DNA of 64,000 nt, from the NCBI RefSeq assembly GCF_029168945.1, contig NW_026870043.1, positions 8,562,501-8,626,500 on the forward strand. The letters run 5' to 3'. Numbering within the stretch: position 1 is the stretch's first letter; the number at the start of each line of letters is the position of its first letter. Positions 44,732 through 58,336 of the stretch are shown here, piece after piece. The notes beneath the pieces were generated by a model. The model did not search any database. It saw only the letters and a program-made list of their open reading frames with translations, and was not told the origin of the DNA. The DNA is from Cannabis sativa (lineage: Eukaryota; Streptophyta; Magnoliopsida; Rosales; Cannabaceae). Position numbers and translations under genes: made by a program.

Positions 44732-47135
44732 CATAATGTTTTTCAAATTCAAAAGAAAAAATTGTTATTTTGTTAAATATTTAATTATTTATAAATTATA
44801 AGTTTAAAAATGATATTTTTTCTATATATTTCATTTTTTCCTTATTAGAAATTTATAAATCATATCTTAAATTTTTAAATAACATAGATATTTTTGTAGA
44901 GATTTGAATATTGCTTAATTTGAGATATTTTGACATATAATTATGGTAATTATTATTCATTTATTATTTTATTCCTAAAATAATAATTATCTAACCAAAT
45001 CTATTTTAAAATTAGTTTATTTTATTAAATTATAAGATCTGAAAATGATATTGAAGATTCTTTCCTTTCAAATCATTGATCTTATTAGATATTTAATTTA
45101 ATTTGATTCAAATAAACTTAGATATTTTATAATTAGTTTCCTTTATTTGGTTAGTTTAAGAATAATAATTTAATTATATTAATATCTTATTTTCACATCT
45201 ATTACATGGACAATGTTTGTTTATTAATATTTATTCAAATTTTTTTTTACAAACCTATTATTTATCTGATCTAAATTGCTATGCTTAACTTGTTGACAGA
45301 TCCAATGATCTAATTTTAATCATAATCCAATTGACGATAGATCTTATAAATAATTTGTAACAGGTAAATTTTGTACTTCTTTCATCTATGTAAACCTAGT
45401 AACATGATAGGGCCTATCCAAATCATTTGACCTGTGTGAGCCTATATGTTTGCAATTGGGCTTAGATACATATAGGAAGCCCATTTAAGTTTTTACTGAG
45501 TAAATGGACTAGGTTGCTAAAATAAATTTTGACATAAGTAAATTTATTTAGGTCCAATTAGATTTGAGCTTATTCAATGAATAACAATTATTTATTTAAA
45601 GGTTAAATTCCTCTCTTTTGGGCCTTGTGTGAGAGTTGGGGGCCAATAGAAGTGGGTACGACATACTGAACCCAGCTCCCCCTCACATGAACTACCCCAA
45701 TTGTGAAGGCCCATTTGCCTTATATAAATAGTTGTATTAGGTTAATTATATTAGTCTAACCTAATTAAAATTGAATTAGCAACATAATTAACTTTTAAAA
45801 TATATGAAATTTATTTTTTATTTTAATATTTTAAAGTTAATTTTAGAAAAACACTTAGTTAATGATATATATTTTAGATAGTTATTTCTAGTACTAGTTA
45901 TTATTTCTAATATTAAATAGGAAAATATCATTGATTGTGAAATTAATTGTTTCATAATTAATTTTGGTACAATCTAAATTTAGTATATTTTCCTAGTATT
46001 AAACTAGAATTAATAATTAAGTTTCCTCTTTAGTTAATTGTTTATTTCTTGAATTTAATACATTTAATTAAATTGAAAATTTCAATATCTAAGTTGATTT
46101 TCATCATGATACTTAAATATTGTTGTTTTCATGTTATTTAATTAAAGTTGAAAATTATTTTAAGTTTGGAATCTTATTTCAGAATAACTTAAATTTGAAT
46201 AATTTTCAAAATATATTTTATTTGATTTTATTAATCATTTCCCAAAATTTCAAAATTGCATCACTTTGATGCAGAAATTTCAAATTTTATTTGAAAAATA
46301 GATTAAAGTTGAAAATTATTTATTTTGGACCAACTTAGATCAAAGATTTTTTCATTTAATGATTAATTAAAATAAATGAACTAAAATATATTATAATTAG
46401 AAATTGAATTAATTAGTCTATGAAAGTCTAGATAGATATTATCTTTTTTGCTTGAAGTATTTTTCTAGTGTATTTAATTAAATAGAAAATTAATATTTAA
46501 GGCTATTTTTAATCATGATACTTAAATATTTGAAATTTTTCTTAGATATTTAATTAAATAGAAAAAATTATATTTTTTGTTGAAAATTAATTTTTAATTA
46601 ATTTTGGGACAACATAAAATTAGAGTAATTTTCCAGGATTTATTTTTATTTTATTTTAAAGCATTTTCGAAAATAGTATTCTTATACACTTCATTTTTCG
46701 AAATGCAATATATATTTATAGAAAATTAAATTTGAGTTGTAAACTAATTTAAATTAATTTAGAAACAACTTAAATTGAAAAATTTTCTAAATATTTATTG
46801 AAATTATTACTAAGATGGAAATAATTCACGTTATTTTCATATCCATCTAAGTATAATTTACAAATATTAAATTAAAATTTATATTTGGAATTTTTTTTTT
46901 CTAAATTAGAAATTTTAATTAAATAAATATATATATTTAAAATAAATTGATTAAAATAAATATTAGAAGAAAATACAACCTTCATTAAATAATGAGCTTT
47001 ATTATTAGGATATTCGATCTCCATTGTTGGTTTTACATAGCTATTGTTTTAGTGAGTAATCCTCCCTAATGGAGGAACGTTCATTAGCAAGTTAGCACCG
47101 TTTAATCCCGAAAGATAAGTAATCTTGTAAGTTTT
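44732..47135 (+). other. Internal region of copia D, non-coding
   Basis: AT-rich, without a coding frame. It matches copia A and F on the opposite strand, including the conserved block at 45600-45722 (GGGCCTTGTGTGAGAGTTGG and onwards) and GAACGTTCATTAGCAA near 47075. It ends at GTAAGTTTT, where copia E is inserted. The matching sequence in A continues past that point, which shows E is an insertion. Confidence 0.7.
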
Positions 47136-49027
47136 TGTTGGAAATTATTTTACCAGGATCTTAGATATACTCACAAGTATGTTGATTAACACCCTAAATA
47201 TGAACTTTCTAAAACGATGAAATAAACACATATAAAGTTTAGGAAACCTTACATTGGGTGCAGCAGAATATTATGACTCCTTCCGTTCAGATATCTAGCC
47301 CTTGATTCCTTTCTGTAGCAGAGCATTATCAATATCTGAACCTGGATCTCTTTCTCTGAATCTTTGATGCTGAAACTCCTTTTTGCTGAAAGTCTTTCTT
47401 CACGATCTTCCTCACTATGGTTGAGGTATCACTTGCTGTGTGTGGGCACTACTCATACACTAAGTATTTCGAAATCTCAATAAGGAAGAGAGAGAGAGAG
47501 TGGGTTCGGCCAAAGATAGGGAGAGAGAAGGCTCAGATTTTTCTGAATCAGAAGTGTCAGAAGAAAACTGTAAGTTTCCTGAAGCCTTCACTATCTATTT
47601 ATAGCATTCCACTAGGGTTAGGTTTGAATTATTTGGTATTAAAATAATGAAAATATCAGTTTAAAAATTCAAACCATGTGGCCGGCCATGTACAGTAATG
47701 GGCCTTACTTGGATTTTTCAGTTTTCTCAATTCTGCATCTGATTTTCTCAAAAACGCCAATTTTCAAATTCAACCATTTAAATGCCAATTCTAACTATTT
47801 AATAACTATAAATAATTATTAAATAATATTGTCATTTATCATATTTATTAACAGAACCATAACAAGTATCATAATTAACAAATATGCCCCTAAAACTCTT
47901 TCTTTACAATTTCGCCATTACTTAGTGAAAAATTCACAAATAGACATAGTCTAATTTGAGAATTATAATTGATTAATCAAAACCAATTACATGAGTCTTA
48001 GAAGCAATATTATCTCAACTAGTGCGGGGACCATGGGTCTATATAACTGAGCTTCCAATAAGTAGATCAAGAATTTAGCACTAAAATTCACTAACTTATT
48101 AATTCTTCATTGAATCCACGCATAGAACTTAGAATTGCACTCTCAGTATATAGAATGCTCTATATATTCCACCATATAGATGCATCATTAGTTATCCATT
48201 GTTATAATCCCAATTTGATCAATGATCCTCTATATGAATGATCTACACTGTAAAGGGATTAGATTACCGTTACACCCTACAATGTATTTTATCCTTAAAA
48301 CACTTGACCCCGTATAAATGATATTTCAGCTTATGTGAAATGAATACTCCACCATTTATGTTCGTTTAGTCAAGCTCGAAGGAGATCATCCTTTGCTTAC
48401 TATTCGCCAGATAGAAGCTATAGATTCCATGTTTATGCTAGCGCTCCCACTTAATTGCACTACCGTGTTCCCAAAATGTACGTATCACCCTGACCTAAAA
48501 GTAGGCTTAACTAACAAATCAAAGAACACGAATAGCCTTTCAAGATTGAGCCTAATCATCACACGGATTAAGAACATTTGATCTAGGATCAACAAGGCGA
48601 TATTGACTTGAATAGATATTACGGTAAGTTTAATAAATCTAAGTCAAAGTTCAATATCGGTCCCTTCCGATGCATACTCCATGCATCAAACCTGAGCTAT
48701 ACTTTAACCAATGCTCTGGAAAGAACATAGCACTTCTCCAAATGCAAGTAAACTCTATTGTAGATTATCATATCAGTAAAACCCTATGTCCGATAAATCT
48801 AGGAAATTTTATTCACATAGTGATGATGTTTACTTTCCAATGTGTTGACAGCACAATAAACAGGATCAAGTATGTGAAAAGGGTTTCAGATGAATTTATA
48901 CATTATGTACATATAATCATGAAATAAATCATGTGAACCATGCAACATTAATGTTATTTCTGATCTATATTGATAAGTAAATTTGATTATATTGAAATGA
49001 GTTTTATTTAGGGCATAAAACCAAATA
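47136..49027 (-). repeat. 3' LTR of copia E
   Basis: About 1.89 kb from TGTTGGAAAT. Its right edge reads CCAAATAAACTCCCAC where F reads CCCAACAAACTCCCAC, so the terminal CA is mutated and the edge is approximate. The minus-strand polypurine tract GTGCAAGTGGGAGTTT follows. A minus-strand CTATAAATAG box lies near 47600-47620. Confidence 0.85.
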
Positions 49028-50399
49028 AACTCCCACTTGCACTAATATAAAACTAAAAGTGTGTTTCAAATAATCTCAACACCTCGATATAGAAATCAAG
49101 TGTAGTAGTAGTGAACACCTCGTAATAGGATCCGAAAGGTTGAATTAAATACAACCTTTTCTCCACCATTACTCTTCCTTAATCACAAAATTATTGATAA
49201 TGTGAAATTCCTCTCTATATGTCTACTCTCTTGGGATACTGGATTCTATACTTTTGGCAACTACTTTTGGTTAATCAGGAAATTAACACTAGTAGTTAAG
49301 GCAATTTGGAATGGTGCCAAAATTGTATAGAACTTTCCTTAGACTGAATAAGTACCTTTCCTGCAACTTTAACATTCAGTCCCTTTCTGGTAGACCTACA
49401 GACTTCAGATAGGTTTTTAAACTTCTCCAATATCACTATTCCACCTCCAGAGTAATCACCATCTTATCGGAAAGATTTTCTAGCACAAAGGCAAATTTTG
49501 AAATCTGATGTGGTGTAGTCTAAGAGTTTTAAACACACCCTTATAGACTTACATATAGTTCCTCTTCTTAATCTTAGGATTTACTTGATTGTCTTCCAAT
49601 GTTCTTCTCCTGTATTAATCTGATACCTACTCATTACTCCCACTCAACAGCAGGTGTCTGGTCTAAGGCATACAAAAGCATATCTAAGACCTCTCACTAT
49701 TGATTTAAGAAATTCTTTCATGGTTTTATCTTTTCTGGAATAGTTTAGACATTTCCTTAGATAAATAAAATCTCTGCCTAAGAAGTTGTGAAGCTTCTAT
49801 AGATTTCCATTAGAAAGAAAATGCTTCAGCATCTTACTAAAGTAAGCTTCTTGCATTAGAGTAAGTAATTACCAGGTATACCATAAGCTATAGGTTTAGA
49901 TAAACTCAAACCTATAATACTAGGAACAGGAAGTTTGTTAAGTCCATAGAATAGACTTGTTAACTAAAATTTCCTTTTATGTCCTTGTAATAGAAAACTT
50001 TAGGTTATTCCATGTGAATGGATTAAACCATAGTTCTATTGGCTTTTCTTCTTAGTTTCTTATCTTGACAATCCATTACTTGTTTAAACTCACAATGGAT
50101 TTTAAAGACTAGTGTCTCCCAAGTCATGAGAAGGTGAGTTCCTAGAAACTCTCCCACTACGACAAGGTACCGTCAATAATGTCTAAGAAAACTAAATGGT
50201 ATTTATCTCTTCAGTTGTGACAAGACAACAGAGGCAGCGAGATCATCATATGTCAAATGAGATGACAGAACACTTTTGGAATCAAGAATTAAATATCTCC
50301 TTTATTTGCTACTTTATTTTTTAGACTTAGTCATTATCTTAGAAAAGTAGTATTTGTTTGAACAAACATTTTCTTATCTATTGACTATGGGATGGTCCA
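49028..50399 (-). pseudogene. Copia pol remnant of E (RNase H and RT C-terminus)
   Basis: The minus-strand blocks RPDTC-VG and EHWKTIK lie near 49590-49665, with the same in-frame stops as A and F (TGA read from 49644-49646, and TAA after EHWKTIK). The integrase box is not reached before the G2 insertion. Confidence 0.65.
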
Positions 50400-50869
50400 T
50401 GTAAAGACCGCTTAGTTTAATTTGGAAATTAGCAGTTAATCATGTTTAATTATGAAATTATTTATAGCTATTTAAATAATTTATTATACTGTTATTACTG
50501 AATTCAGAGATGCATTTCTATGTCATTCAGTAGTTTTCATAATTTTGCATTTCCGGTGCCCGGTATTTTGGAACTCAGTGTTTGGCTCAGTAAAATCACA
50601 ACTTAGTATGTTAGTAGTTTGGGACGGTTTATTAGACATTGGGAATGTCGGGAATGGCCGGGAATTTAGAATTTCCCAAAAATACCCCTTTAGTGTTATT
50701 TATGTTACTTTAGTGTGGAGGGGCAAAATGGTCTTTTTTTCCCAATGATATTTTGTCCTTTAGTGGACTTAGTAAATGAATTTTATGTGTTTATTTTATT
50801 ATTTGTTGGCTGAAGTATATGGGGGGTAATGGCTTTTATTTCTCATTTATTCAAAAAAATTCTAACCAT

Positions 50870-51290
50870 CCAACTGTGTCACGTCTGCATGTGCCGAGTA
50901 TGACCCGCAGTCGAGTATGACCGGTTCGACCGATTAGGCCGACACCGTATCACGTCGGTACGAGCCGGAGTATGACCAAGAAATGAGTATGACCGGCTTG
51001 ACCGATTAGGCCGATACTTAGGTTGGTGGTTCCGTACTATTTGACGTATCATGCCTGCGGTACAGCCGGAGTATGACCAAGAAATTTCGGAGTATGACCG
51101 ATTCGACCGATTAGGCTGATACTGTAACACGTCGGTACAGGCTGGAGTATGACCAGCAGTCGGAGTATGACCGGTTCGACCGATTAGGCTGATACTGTAA
51201 CACGTCGGTACAGGCTGGAGTATGACCAGCAGCCGGAGTATGACCGGTTCCACCGATCAGGTTGTTACTTGTCAATAGTACCGATCAGGC
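50870..51290 (+). repeat. Expanded LTR minisatellite in G2
   Basis: About five units of 70-100 bp, each with one or two GGAGTATGACC (or GAGTATGACC) boxes, a TCGACCGATTAGG end and, mostly, a CACGTCGGTAC start. Units 4 and 5 are nearly identical over about 70 bp. G1 and G3 LTRs have two such units. Confidence 0.85.
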
Positions 51291-51365
51291 TGGCACTTCA
51301 AGAGGGATTGTCCCCAGCTCCCATCAGAGGCCCCGAGGGCTCCGGCGATACCCACTCCAGCTAGG

Positions 51366-51827
51366 TTGTTCGCCATCACTCAGGCTGATGCAGATGCCAG
51401 CCCATCAGTTGTAACAGGTCAGCTTTCTGTTAGTAACTCGCTTTACTCAGTACTGTTTGATTCTGGGGCTACACATTCTTATGTGGCAGCCAGAGTCTTT
51501 AGTAAATTGGATAGACCGTACGATAGATATGAATCGGGGTTTGGAACCCTATTACCTGGCGGAGAGTTGGTTATCTCCAACAGGTGGAGTAGGTCTATAC
51601 CGATCAGGATAGATGGTAGAGAGTTAAGTGCTGACTTGATAGAGATGAGTTTAGTAGAGTTCGATATTATCTTAGGAATGGATTTCCTATCTAAATATTC
51701 GGCGAGTATTGATTGCAAAAGCAAGATTGTGATTTTCCAACCGGAGAGTGAAGAACCTTTTGTGTTTGTTGGTTCAGTTCGGGGATCTCGGATTCCGGTG
51801 ATTTCGGCCATGTCAGCTAGAGAATAA
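51366..51827 (+). pseudogene. Protease of Tekay G2
   Basis: An open segment with VLFDSGATHSYV and [11 protein letters not shown], close to the G1 protease. It ends at MSARE and TAA, where G1 continues with LLHGG. A partial zinc-knuckle tail lies just before it (51290-51320). Confidence 0.85.
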
Positions 51828-51849
51828 TTACATGGTGGATGCTTAGGGT

Positions 51850-52351
51850 TTCTGGCCGTGGTAGTGGACACCACTCGGCCAGATACCATTCGGCCAGAGG
51901 ACATCAAGGTGGTTCGGGAATTTTTGGATGTTTTTCCTGAAGAACTTCCAGGGTTACCACCTCAGCGTGAGATTGACTTCGTGATAGATTTGGCACCAGG
52001 GGTGGAACCGGTTTCCAAAGCGCCATATAGAATGGCTCCAGCTGAACTTAAGGAGTTAAAGATTCAGCTCCAAGGGTTGCTTGACATAGGGTTTATTCGG
52101 CCCAGTGTGTCACCCTGGGGAGCCCCAGTTTTATTTGTCAAGAAGAAAGATGGAACTATGAGGATGTGCATCAACTACAGAGAATTGAACAAGCTGACAG
52201 TGAAGAATAAATATCCATTACCTAGGATCAATGATTTGTTCGATCAGCTTCAAGGGAAGACGGTCTTTCCTAAGATCGATCTCTGTTCGGGTTATCATCA
52301 GTTGAGAATCCGAGAGGAGGACATTCCGAAGACGGCTTTCCGCACTAGGTA
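51850..52351 (+). pseudogene. Reverse transcriptase N-terminal half of Tekay G2
   Basis: Open from the linker through [24 protein letters not shown] and [12 protein letters not shown] to [14 protein letters not shown]. The Asp of the usual CIDYREL is Asn here, and [11 protein letters not shown] reads [11 protein letters not shown], so the copy is also damaged by substitutions. It stops at the copia F insertion, before the FIDD box. Confidence 0.85.
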
Positions 52352-54256
52352 TGTTTTGGAAATTATTTTACCAGGATCTTAGATCTACTCACAAGTATGT
52401 TTATTAACATCCTAAATATGAACTTTCTAAAACGATAAATTAAACACATATAAAGTTTAAGAAACCTTACATTGGGTGCAGCGGAATATAATGACTCCTT
52501 CCGTTCAGATATCTAGCCCTTGATTCCTTTCTGTAGCAGAGCATTATCAATATTTGAACCTGGATCTCTTTCTCTGAATCTTTGATGCTGAAACTCCTTT
52601 GCTGATGATCTTTCTTCACGATCTTCCTCACTATGATTAAGGTATCACTTGATGTGTGTGGGCACTACTCATACACTAAGGATTTCGAAATTCTAAGGAA
52701 GAAGAGAGAGAGTGGTCAGCTAAAGATAGGGAGAGAGAAGGCTCAGTTTTTTCTGATTCCAAAAGTCTGAAGAAAAGTGTAGAAATTTTGTGTAAATTTC
52801 CTGAAGCCTTCACTATCTATTTATAGCATTCCACTAGGGTAAGGTTTGAATTATTTGGCATTAAAATAATGAAAATATCAGTTTAAATTTCCTAAAAAAG
52901 TGGCCAGCCCTATACAAGTGGATTTGGGCCTTACTTTTTTGCAATTTTGCAGTTTTATCTTTTCTGCATCTGATTTTCTCAAAAATGCAAATTTTTAAAT
53001 TCAACCATTTAAATGCCAATTCTAACTATTTAATAACTATAAATAATTATTAAATAATATTGTCATTTATCATATTTATTAATTGAACCATACAAAGTAT
53101 CATAATTAACAAATATGCCCCTATAAACTCTTTCTTTACAATTTCGCCCTTACTTAGTGAAAATTTCACAAAGAGACATAGTCTAATTTGAGAATTATAA
53201 TTGATTAATCAAAACCAATTACATGAGTCTTACAAGCAATATTATCTCAACTAGTGAGGGGACCATGGGTCTATATAACCGAGCTTCCAATAAGTAGATC
53301 AAGAATTTAGCACTAAAATTCACTAACTTATTCATTCTTCGTTGAATCCACGCATAGAACTTAGAATTGCACTCTCAGTATATAGAATGCTCTATATGTT
53401 CCACCATATAGACACATCATTAGTTATCCATTGTTATAATCCTAATGTGATCAATGATCCTCTATATGAATGATCTACATTGTAAAGGGATTAAATTACC
53501 GTTACACCCTACAATGTATTTATTCCTTAAAACACTTGACCCCGTATAAATGATATTTCAGCTTATGTGAAATGAGTACTCCACCATTTATGTTCGTTTG
53601 GTCAAGCTCGAAGGAGATCATCCTTTGCTTACTATTCGCCAGATAGAAGCTATAGATTCCATGTTTATGATAGCGCTCCCACTCAATTGCACTACCGTGT
53701 TCCCAAAATGTACGTATCACCCTGACCTAAAAGTAGGCTTAACTAACAAATCAAAGAACACGAATAGCCTTTCAAGATTGAGCCTAATCATAACAGGATT
53801 AAGAACATTTGATCTAGGATCAACTAGGCGATATTGACTTGAATAGATATTACGGTAAGTTTAATAAATCTAAGTCAAATTTCAATATCGGTCCCTTCCG
53901 ATGCATACTCCATGCATCCAACCTGAGCTTTACTTTAACCAATGCTCTGGAAAGAACATAGCACTTCTCCAAATGCAAGTAAACTCTGTTGTAGATTATC
54001 ATATCAGTAAAACCCTATGTCTGATAAATCTAGGAAACTTTATTCACATAGTCATGTTTACTTTCCAATGTGTTGACGGCACAATAAACAGGATTAAGTA
54101 TGTGAAAAGGGTTTCAGATGAATTTATACATTATGTACATATAATCATGAAATAAATCATGTGAACCATGCAACATTAAATGTTATTTCTGATCTATATT
54201 AATAAGTAAATCCGATTATATTGAAATGAGTTTTATTTAGGGCATAAAACCCAACA
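52352..54256 (-). repeat. 3' LTR of copia F
   Basis: 1,905 bp from TGTTTTGGAAAT (two extra T compared with TGTTGGAAAT) to AAACCCAACA. The polypurine tract GTGCAAGTGGGAGTT (minus strand) follows at 54257. It is very similar to the E LTR over its length. Confidence 0.88.
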
Positions 54257-56200
54257 AACTCCCACTTGCACTAATATAAAACAAAAAAGTGCGTTTCAAA
54301 TAATCTCAACACCTTGATATACAAATCAAGTGTAGTAGTAGTAAACTCCTCGTAATAGGATCTGAAAGGTTGAATTAAACACAACCTTTTGTCCACCATT
54401 ACTCTTCCTTAATCACAAAATCATTGATAATGTGAAATTCCTCTCTATATGTCTACTCTCTTGGGATACTGGATTCTATATCTTTGGCAACTACTTTTGG
54501 TTAATCAGGAAATTAACACTAGTAGTTTAAGGCAATTTAGAATGGTGCCAAAAATTTATAGAACTTTCCTTAGACTGAATAAGTACCTTTCCTGCAGCTT
54601 TAAAATTCAGTCTCGCTCTGGTAGACCTAGAGACTTCAAATAGGTTTTACACTTCTCCAAAATCACTATTCCACCCCCAAAGTAACCACCATCTTATCAG
54701 AAAGATTTACTAGCACAAAGGCAAATTTCGAAATCTTATATGGTGTAGTCTAAGAGTTTTAAACACACCCTTATAGACTAACATATAGTTCCTCTTCTTT
54801 ATCTTAAGATTTACTTGATTGTCTTCCAATGTTCTTCTCCTGGATTAATCTGATACCTACTCATTACTCCCACTCAACAGCAGGTGTCTGGTCTAAGGCA
54901 TACAAAAGCATATCTAAGACCTCTCACTATTGATGTAAGAAATTCTTTCATGGCTCTATCTTTTCTGGAATAGTTAAGACTTTTCCTTAGATAAATAAAA
55001 TCTATACCTAAGAAGTTGTGAAGCTTCTATAGATTGCCATTAGAAAGAAAATGCTTCAGCATCTTACTAAAGTAAGTTGCTTGCATTAGAGTAAGTAATT
55101 ACCAGGTATACCACAAGCCATAGGTTTAGATAAACTCAAACCTATAATACTAGGAACAGGAAGTTTTGTTAAGTCCATTGAATGGACTTATAAACAAAAA
55201 TTTCCTTTTATGTCCTTGTAATAGAAAACGTTAAGTTATTCCATGTGAATGGATTAAACCATAGTTCTATTGGCTTTTCTTCTTAGTTTCTCATCTTGAC
55301 AATCCATTACTTGTTTAAACTCACAATGGATTTTAATCACTAGTGTCTCCCAAGTCATAAGAAGGTAAGTTCCTAGAAACTGTCCCACTACGACAAGGTA
55401 CCGTGAATTATGTCGAAGAAAACTAAATGGTATTGATCTCTTCAGTTGTGACAAGACAACAGAGGTAGTGGGATCATCATATGTTATATAAGATGATAGA
55501 ACACTTTTGGAATCAAGAAAAATATCTCCTTTATTTACTACTTGTTTTCAGACTTAGTCATTATCTTAGAAAAGTACTATTTGTTTGAACAAATACTTTC
55601 TTATCTATTGACAAATGACAATGGCATGGTCCACCCCTAATCACTTAGAATAGCTAACAAACCATGGTTAACAGTTCTAGCTTTTCTTAAGATTTTGATT
55701 AGGTCATCTATGAATCTAGTAATGATTTACATTAAGTATACAACCATTACATCATTCTGAAATTGTATTACAATAGAAGGAATTAGGCAACGACTAGTAA
55801 CTAATCATCAACGTGCAACTCGATATTTCTGGGGAGGTAAGTTTGGATATAATTCAAAAATCAATTTAATGATCTTTGAACTGCATATCTACTAACTATT
55901 TCTCCACCCCTATCAGTTCGCAAGATCTTTAACCACTTACCTTAATGGTTTTAACCTAGAAATTAATGAAATTTTTCAAACATTTCAAATTTCTTTGCTA
56001 AAAGGTATAATCTAGAGTTATCGTTTTAAGAATACAACGAAAAACTCATATCCACCCCTGAATGTACATCCATCTGCGAATGAGATGAACTACTTTCAGT
56101 GGATATAGGCATATTAACTCTTTGCAGAGATTGATCTTGTCAAATCCACTATGAACAAGATACAAATGCCATAGATTAAAAAAAAATGGTAGTGTCTTTT
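54257..56200 (-). pseudogene. Copia pol remnant of F
   Basis: Minus strand: the integrase box LRTDRGGE is at 55902-55924, identical to A. The RT block RPDTC-VGVMSRYQ and RNase H EHWKTIK lie near 54820-54895. Stops after the Cys and after EHWKTIK are shared with A and E. It appears to be the same deleted, non-functional pol as in A. Confidence 0.7.
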
Positions 56201-58021
56201 GATGACATAGGTTTAGTTACATCAAAGAGTTCTTAGAATACTGCAAGTGGATCCTGGTCACAGAATACCTAACTCATATTCCATACAGTTTGAATCCATT
56301 AATAGAAGATGGATATTAAACACGTGAGAAAGTGTAACTATATTGTATTCTGGAATTAGAAATATAAGAAAAGTTCTGTTTGGATTCTAAAATTAAAGTC
56401 AAAGACTTAAATTCAACCAAATATAGTGAGTAATTCTTTCTTGGACCACCACTACTATTTAAACTCTAAGTCAGATTTGCCCATACAAGTAGGAGATTTC
56501 TAAGATTGAGGATTTATATCAATTGGAAATAGAATTTCGGGATTATAATCATATGCGTCATTTAATTTCTTAAGAGAAAATATAGAATGAAATGAAATTA
56601 TTTATAGACCATTCATCCAATGATATGTTATTGAGCTTTTCGAAATGAATAAGCTATAAGAGGAATTAGGATAATTTCGTTTATAAATAAGAATCCAACG
56701 ATGCTTCGATTAGCGAAAGACAAAGTAATCTTATTTATGTAATCTTCTTGTTTCATATTGTAAAAATACTAGTCTAAGGTGTCATCAATTGATGAACAGC
56801 TAGATGTTGCATATACAATATTTATCTTTCGAGATCTTACACTATTATGTATGTCTAATGGTGAAAATCCATTAGGGATTTATCTCATTAGAAAAACAAA
56901 CATGTTAGACCAACAATGAAGATTCGAAATTAAACTACAACTTAATAACAGAAAATAACATGGTTCAATATAAATTCATACACAATTCAGAAATTATAAA
57001 CATATATCAAGTAGGAATGACTAGTGAAAATACTAAAACATACAATCCTAAATAATTTCCAAGGTTTTCAACAAACTGATACAGTGTCCCGGTAGGCGAG
57101 AGCCAAAGCATCATTTATTGAATAGAGTTGTCAGCTCATCTAAAATAGAAACCATTCTAGCAACCTTTTATTCGATCAAAATAAGAATCCAACGTTGTCC
57201 CGGTAGGCAAGAGTCAAGGTTATTCTCATTTTATGAGCTTCCACCATTGTTTCATGTTTTATGAGTTTATCTTTAAGTAGTCACCGTAGGGGAGAGTCTA
57301 AATAGAGACGAAAACTCACAAAATACATATCAAATGAAATCTTACGGTGTTAAATGCGTTCAACGAATAACCATCCATAGGGGGACGAAGTCTAGCGTCT
57401 CGAGGTTATATTGAAAACATTTAACTTTTGTAAGACCAACAATGGAGATCGAATATCTTAATAATAATCAAGCTCATTATTTAAAGTGAGTTGTATTTTT
57501 TTTTATTCTCTTTATTTAATTTATTATTTTAAATATATATTTATTTAAAATTTCCAATTTAGAATGAAAAATTCTAAATATAAATTTTAATTTAATATTT
57601 ATAAATTTTACTTAGATGGATATGAAAATAACATGAATTATTTCCATCTTAGTAATAATTTTCAATAAATATATAGAAAAATATTCAATTTAAGTTGTTA
57701 CAAAATTATTATAAATTAATTTACAACTCAAATTTAATTTTTTATAAATATATATTGCATTTCGAAAAATTAAAGTACTTAAGAATACAATTTTCGAAAA
57801 TGCATGTTAAAATAAAAAATTAATCCTGGAAAAATTATTCTAATTTAATGTTGGCCCAAAATTAATTAATAAAATTAATTTACAACAAAAAATATAATTT
57901 TCCTATTTAATTAAATATATAAGAAAAATTTCAAATATTTAAGTATGATGATGAAAATCAACTTAAATATTAATTTTCTATTTAATTAAATACACTAGAA
58001 AAATACTTCAAGCAAAAATAT
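56201..58021. other. Internal non-coding region of copia F
   Basis: No coding frame. Blocks like GTGTCCCGGTAGGCGAGAG near 57083 and TTGTCCCGGTAGGCAAGAG near 57194 match copia A. From 57490 the sequence is very AT-rich. G3 is inserted at 58022. Confidence 0.6.
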
Positions 58022-58336
58022 TGTAAAGCCCGCTTAGTTAATTTGGAAATTAGCAGTTGTTTATGTTTAATTATGAAATTATTTATAGCTATTTAAATAA
58101 TTTATTAATGTTATTTATGGAATTCAGAAATGCATGATTATGTTATCAGTAGTTTTTCATATTTTGCATTTCCGGTGCCCGTTATTTTGGAACTCGGCGT
58201 TTGGCTCAGTAGAAATCACAACTTAGTATGTTAGTAGTTTGGGGACGGGTTTTAGACATTGGGAATGTCGGGAATGGCCGGGAATTTAGAATTTCCCAAA
58301 AATACCCCTTTAGTATGATTTATGTGATTTTATGGT

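Larger units (their letters stand above)
21030..47135 (+). mobile_element. Copia element D (+), interrupted by Tekay G1 and Tat T2
   Basis: The LTR starts at 21030, is interrupted at 21124 by G1 and resumes at 30482. It loses homology to the other LTRs at about 32083, so the last ~100 bp of LTR and the primer-binding site are missing. Internal sequence runs 32084-32590 and 44732-47135 and matches copia A and F on the opposite strand. Copia E interrupts it at 47136. Confidence 0.75.
47136..50399 (-). mobile_element. Copia element E, minus orientation, partial
   Basis: LTR then polypurine tract then pol remnant, cut at 50400 by Tekay G2 in a sequence (GGGATGGTCCA) that continues uninterrupted in A near 11245 and in F near 55630. 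Confidence 0.8.
50400..52351 (+). mobile_element. Deleted Tekay element G2
   Basis: Three pieces of a Tekay element are joined: the first ~460 bp of LTR (50400-50862), an expanded LTR minisatellite (about 50865-51290), and internal sequence from the zinc knuckle through protease into RT (51290-52351). The rest of the LTR and most of Gag are missing. The right end is cut by copia F. The bases before the LTR start are GTCCA. Confidence 0.85.

Noticed and set aside
48393..48581. Recurrent small frame (…IRQIEAIDSMF…), also at 53598-53837 and, on the other strand, at 19596 and 30807
   Set aside because: It lies inside the copia LTRs and recurs only because the LTR recurs. Frame and length vary between copies, and no domain is recognised.
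50870..51290. A CRISPR array
   Set aside because: Repeats and spacers are not distinct: the whole unit repeats with drift, there are no cas genes, and this is plant DNA inside an LTR.
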